From Chitinophagaceae bacterium (GTDB taxonomy: Bacteria; Bacteroidota; Bacteroidia; Chitinophagales; Chitinophagaceae): DNA of 64,000 bases. The notes beneath the pieces are model-generated. The model searched no databases, had not been told where the DNA came from, and saw nothing but the letters and a program-made list of their open reading frames with translations. Positions 62,489 through 64,000 of this stretch are shown here, in pieces (the stretch's first letter is position 1; each line of letters starts with the position of its first letter). The DNA is taken from contig JAIXOJ010000010.1 in the NCBI GenBank assembly GCA_027486835.1, forward strand, positions 1 through 64,000, given 5' to 3'. The translations under genes and the position numbers were made by a program.

Positions 62489-64000
62489 ATGAAATTTTCT
62501 AAGATAAAAGTCCTATCACACTTGGCTTTTTTATTCTTTTTCTTAGTTGCAATTTGCAGCTATGCCCAACCATTTTATGTAGATCCAATCAACGGCAGAG
62601 ATACCTACAACGGTTCTTTAGCTACCCCATTTCAAACCATCACTAAAGCAAGAGATGCTGTTCGCTTAGTGAATTCTTCCATGACCAAAGACATCTATGT
62701 TTATCTTTTTGGTGGTGACCACAGGCTAACAAGTACCCTAAATTTTACCAGTGCTGATGGCGGCACCAACAATTTCAAGGTAATTTATCAAGCTTACAAT
62801 AATCAAAAGCCCGTTATTTCAGGCGGAAAGAAAGTAACAGGTTGGTCGCTTGTGGCAGGGCAAAAATATTATGTGGCCAATGTACCAACTGGCACCAACG
62901 GCTTTCCATCTTATTGTAGGAATATTTGGGTAAATGGCAGACGATGCCTGCAAGCAAAAAGTGATTTCATCAATGTTTATCCCAAACCTTTTGACGATGT
63001 GGCCACAACTCAGATATGCGATGGATATGTAGTAAAAAAAGCGGCAATAAAAAACTACACAAACCTTTCCGACATACGAATATTCCATGAAGGAATTTTT
63101 AAACACATTGAACAATCTGCTACTTCAATAAACAACATCAGCGATTCCGAGCAAGTAATTATGATGAAACAAACAGCTTACGATACTTGGGCGCAGAGTT
63201 ATTTATACAACAACCTCAACCAAATCCAAGTATGGAATGCTTTTGAAGAACTGGACGAGCCCGGCGAATTTTACTTGAATAGAACCACCAGAAAATTGTA
63301 TTATTATCCAAGGCCTGGAGAAAACCTATTAACTGCTGATGTGGAAGTCCCCGCAGTGGAAACCTTGGTAAAATTGACGGGTACGAGTGCTAATAGATTA
63401 CAAAACCTACAGTTTGAAGGAATTGGCTTTGATTTCGGAAATTGGTCAGGTCCACTCAACACCACCAAAGAAGTTGGCAGAAGCCAAGCCGATTTGTATT
63501 CCGACTATACCAGCATAGAAGGGCAATTTTGGATGGATTTTTCACAGTTGATCACCATAAAAAAATGTCGATTCGAGCATTTGACCAGTGGAGGTATTTA
63601 CCTTTTGTCTAATAACAATAACATCTTGATTGAAGGAAATATTTTTCACGACCTCACAACATCATCCATCACCATTGGTAGGAGCATGGGTGCCACCCTC
63701 AACGGAAATATCAATCGGGACATCATCATAAGAAACAATTTGGTGAGGCAAATTGGCGAAGATTTTTTCCAGGCATCAGGCATATTTGCCAATGCAAGCA
63801 AGAACGTGAGTATCCTCCACAACGATGTAGCCGATGTAGCTTATTTTGGTATCAATCAACGATATGGAAATTCCGCTGCTGAAATTACCTCTACTGGTGC
63901 TGTCAATAATACTGGAAATACCCTTATCCAATACAATCGGGTCTCGAATTATGGCACCGCTTTTAAATATGGTTTTGGAATAGGTGATGAAATAGCGGGT
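62489..64000 (+). CDS. Second GH141-like beta-helix protein, cut by window end
   Basis: A partial gene: 504 codons from the ATG at 62489 to the last base with no stop. Signal peptide MKFSKIKVLSHLAFLFFFLV, ending CSYAQ. The sequence follows the protein at 41685 block by block: PFYVDPINGRDTYNGSLATP, ISGGKKVTGW, KSDFINVYPKPFDDV, NAFEELDEPGEFYLNRTTRK, and NDVADVAYFGINQRYGNS. The pair probably arose by duplication. Whether it also carries the CBM32-like, Big2 and T9SS parts lies outside the window. The 282 bp before it hold no array or clear -7 box. Confidence 0.85.
   Translation, partial: MKFSKIKVLSHLAFLFFFLVAICSYAQPFYVDPINGRDTYNGSLATPFQTITKARDAVRLVNSSMTKDIYVYLFGGDHRLTSTLNFTSADGGTNNFKVIYQAYNNQKPVISGGKKVTGWSLVAGQKYYVANVPTGTNGFPSYCRNIWVNGRRCLQAKSDFINVYPKPFDDVATTQICDGYVVKKAAIKNYTNLSDIRIFHEGIFKHIEQSATSINNISDSEQVIMMKQTAYDTWAQSYLYNNLNQIQVWNAFEELDEPGEFYLNRTTRKLYYYPRPGENLLTADVEVPAVETLVKLTGTSANRLQNLQFEGIGFDFGNWSGPLNTTKEVGRSQADLYSDYTSIEGQFWMDFSQLITIKKCRFEHLTSGGIYLLSNNNNILIEGNIFHDLTTSSITIGRSMGATLNGNINRDIIIRNNLVRQIGEDFFQASGIFANASKNVSILHNDVADVAYFGINQRYGNSAAEITSTGAVNNTGNTLIQYNRVSNYGTAFKYGFGIGDEIAG

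Overview
The window reads as Bacteroidota DNA, most likely a Chitinophagaceae-like member of the Chitinophagia (the family is an inference). It is AT-rich. Almost every protein starts with an export signal ending in A-Q or G-Q. Three of the large proteins end in type A sorting domains of the type IX secretion system (T9SS), and at least three TAnnTTTG-type -7 promoter boxes can be seen. No rRNA, tRNA, transposase or CRISPR array was recognised.

Nearly all genes lie on the + strand and form one very large carbohydrate-degradation island of about two dozen exported enzymes. Left part (1258-32714): a beta-helix T9SS protein, GH13, GH105, a beta-helix/GH105 fusion, GH2, two members of an unrecognised toroid-type family, a TIM-barrel/amidotransferase-like protein, GH29, GH2 glucuronidase-like, an SGNH esterase and GH3. 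Middle (32748-46830): GH94-like, GH31, GH28, a third member of the unrecognised family, a GH141-like beta-helix protein and GH105. Right (47921-64000): GH2 beta-mannosidase, GH26 mannanase, GH29, GH97, GH3 with a PA14 insert, PL8, a heparinase II/III-like lyase, and a second GH141-like protein cut by the window end. No SusC/SusD pair, sulfatase, sugar transporter or hybrid two-component sensor is present.

The lyases (PL8, heparinase-like), three GH105 modules and GH28 point to a uronate-rich polysaccharide. GH2 mannosidase, GH26 and GH97 form a compact mannan/galactomannan-type block. GH29, GH141-like, GH31, GH3 and the esterase would remove side chains and substituents. The exact substrate cannot be read from sequence.

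The most unusual non-enzymatic content is five intergenic repeat arrays. Three have a 21-bp period (1-231, 438-668, 47482-47838), one has a 41-bp period (12050-12295), and one is a cluster of TTGCAACA dyads (24352-24541). Their sequences are unrelated, but each is built around a dyad. Three of them touch small non-enzymatic genes: a DUF6261-like protein and two small helix-turn-helix-like proteins. I suggest these are array-plus-small-protein modules, possibly regulatory, inserted among the enzyme genes. Two gene remnants (a GH105 C-terminus at 26673-26775 and a carbohydrate-binding-like domain at 35132-35524) and several perfect 16-bp-stem hairpins show past rearrangement.
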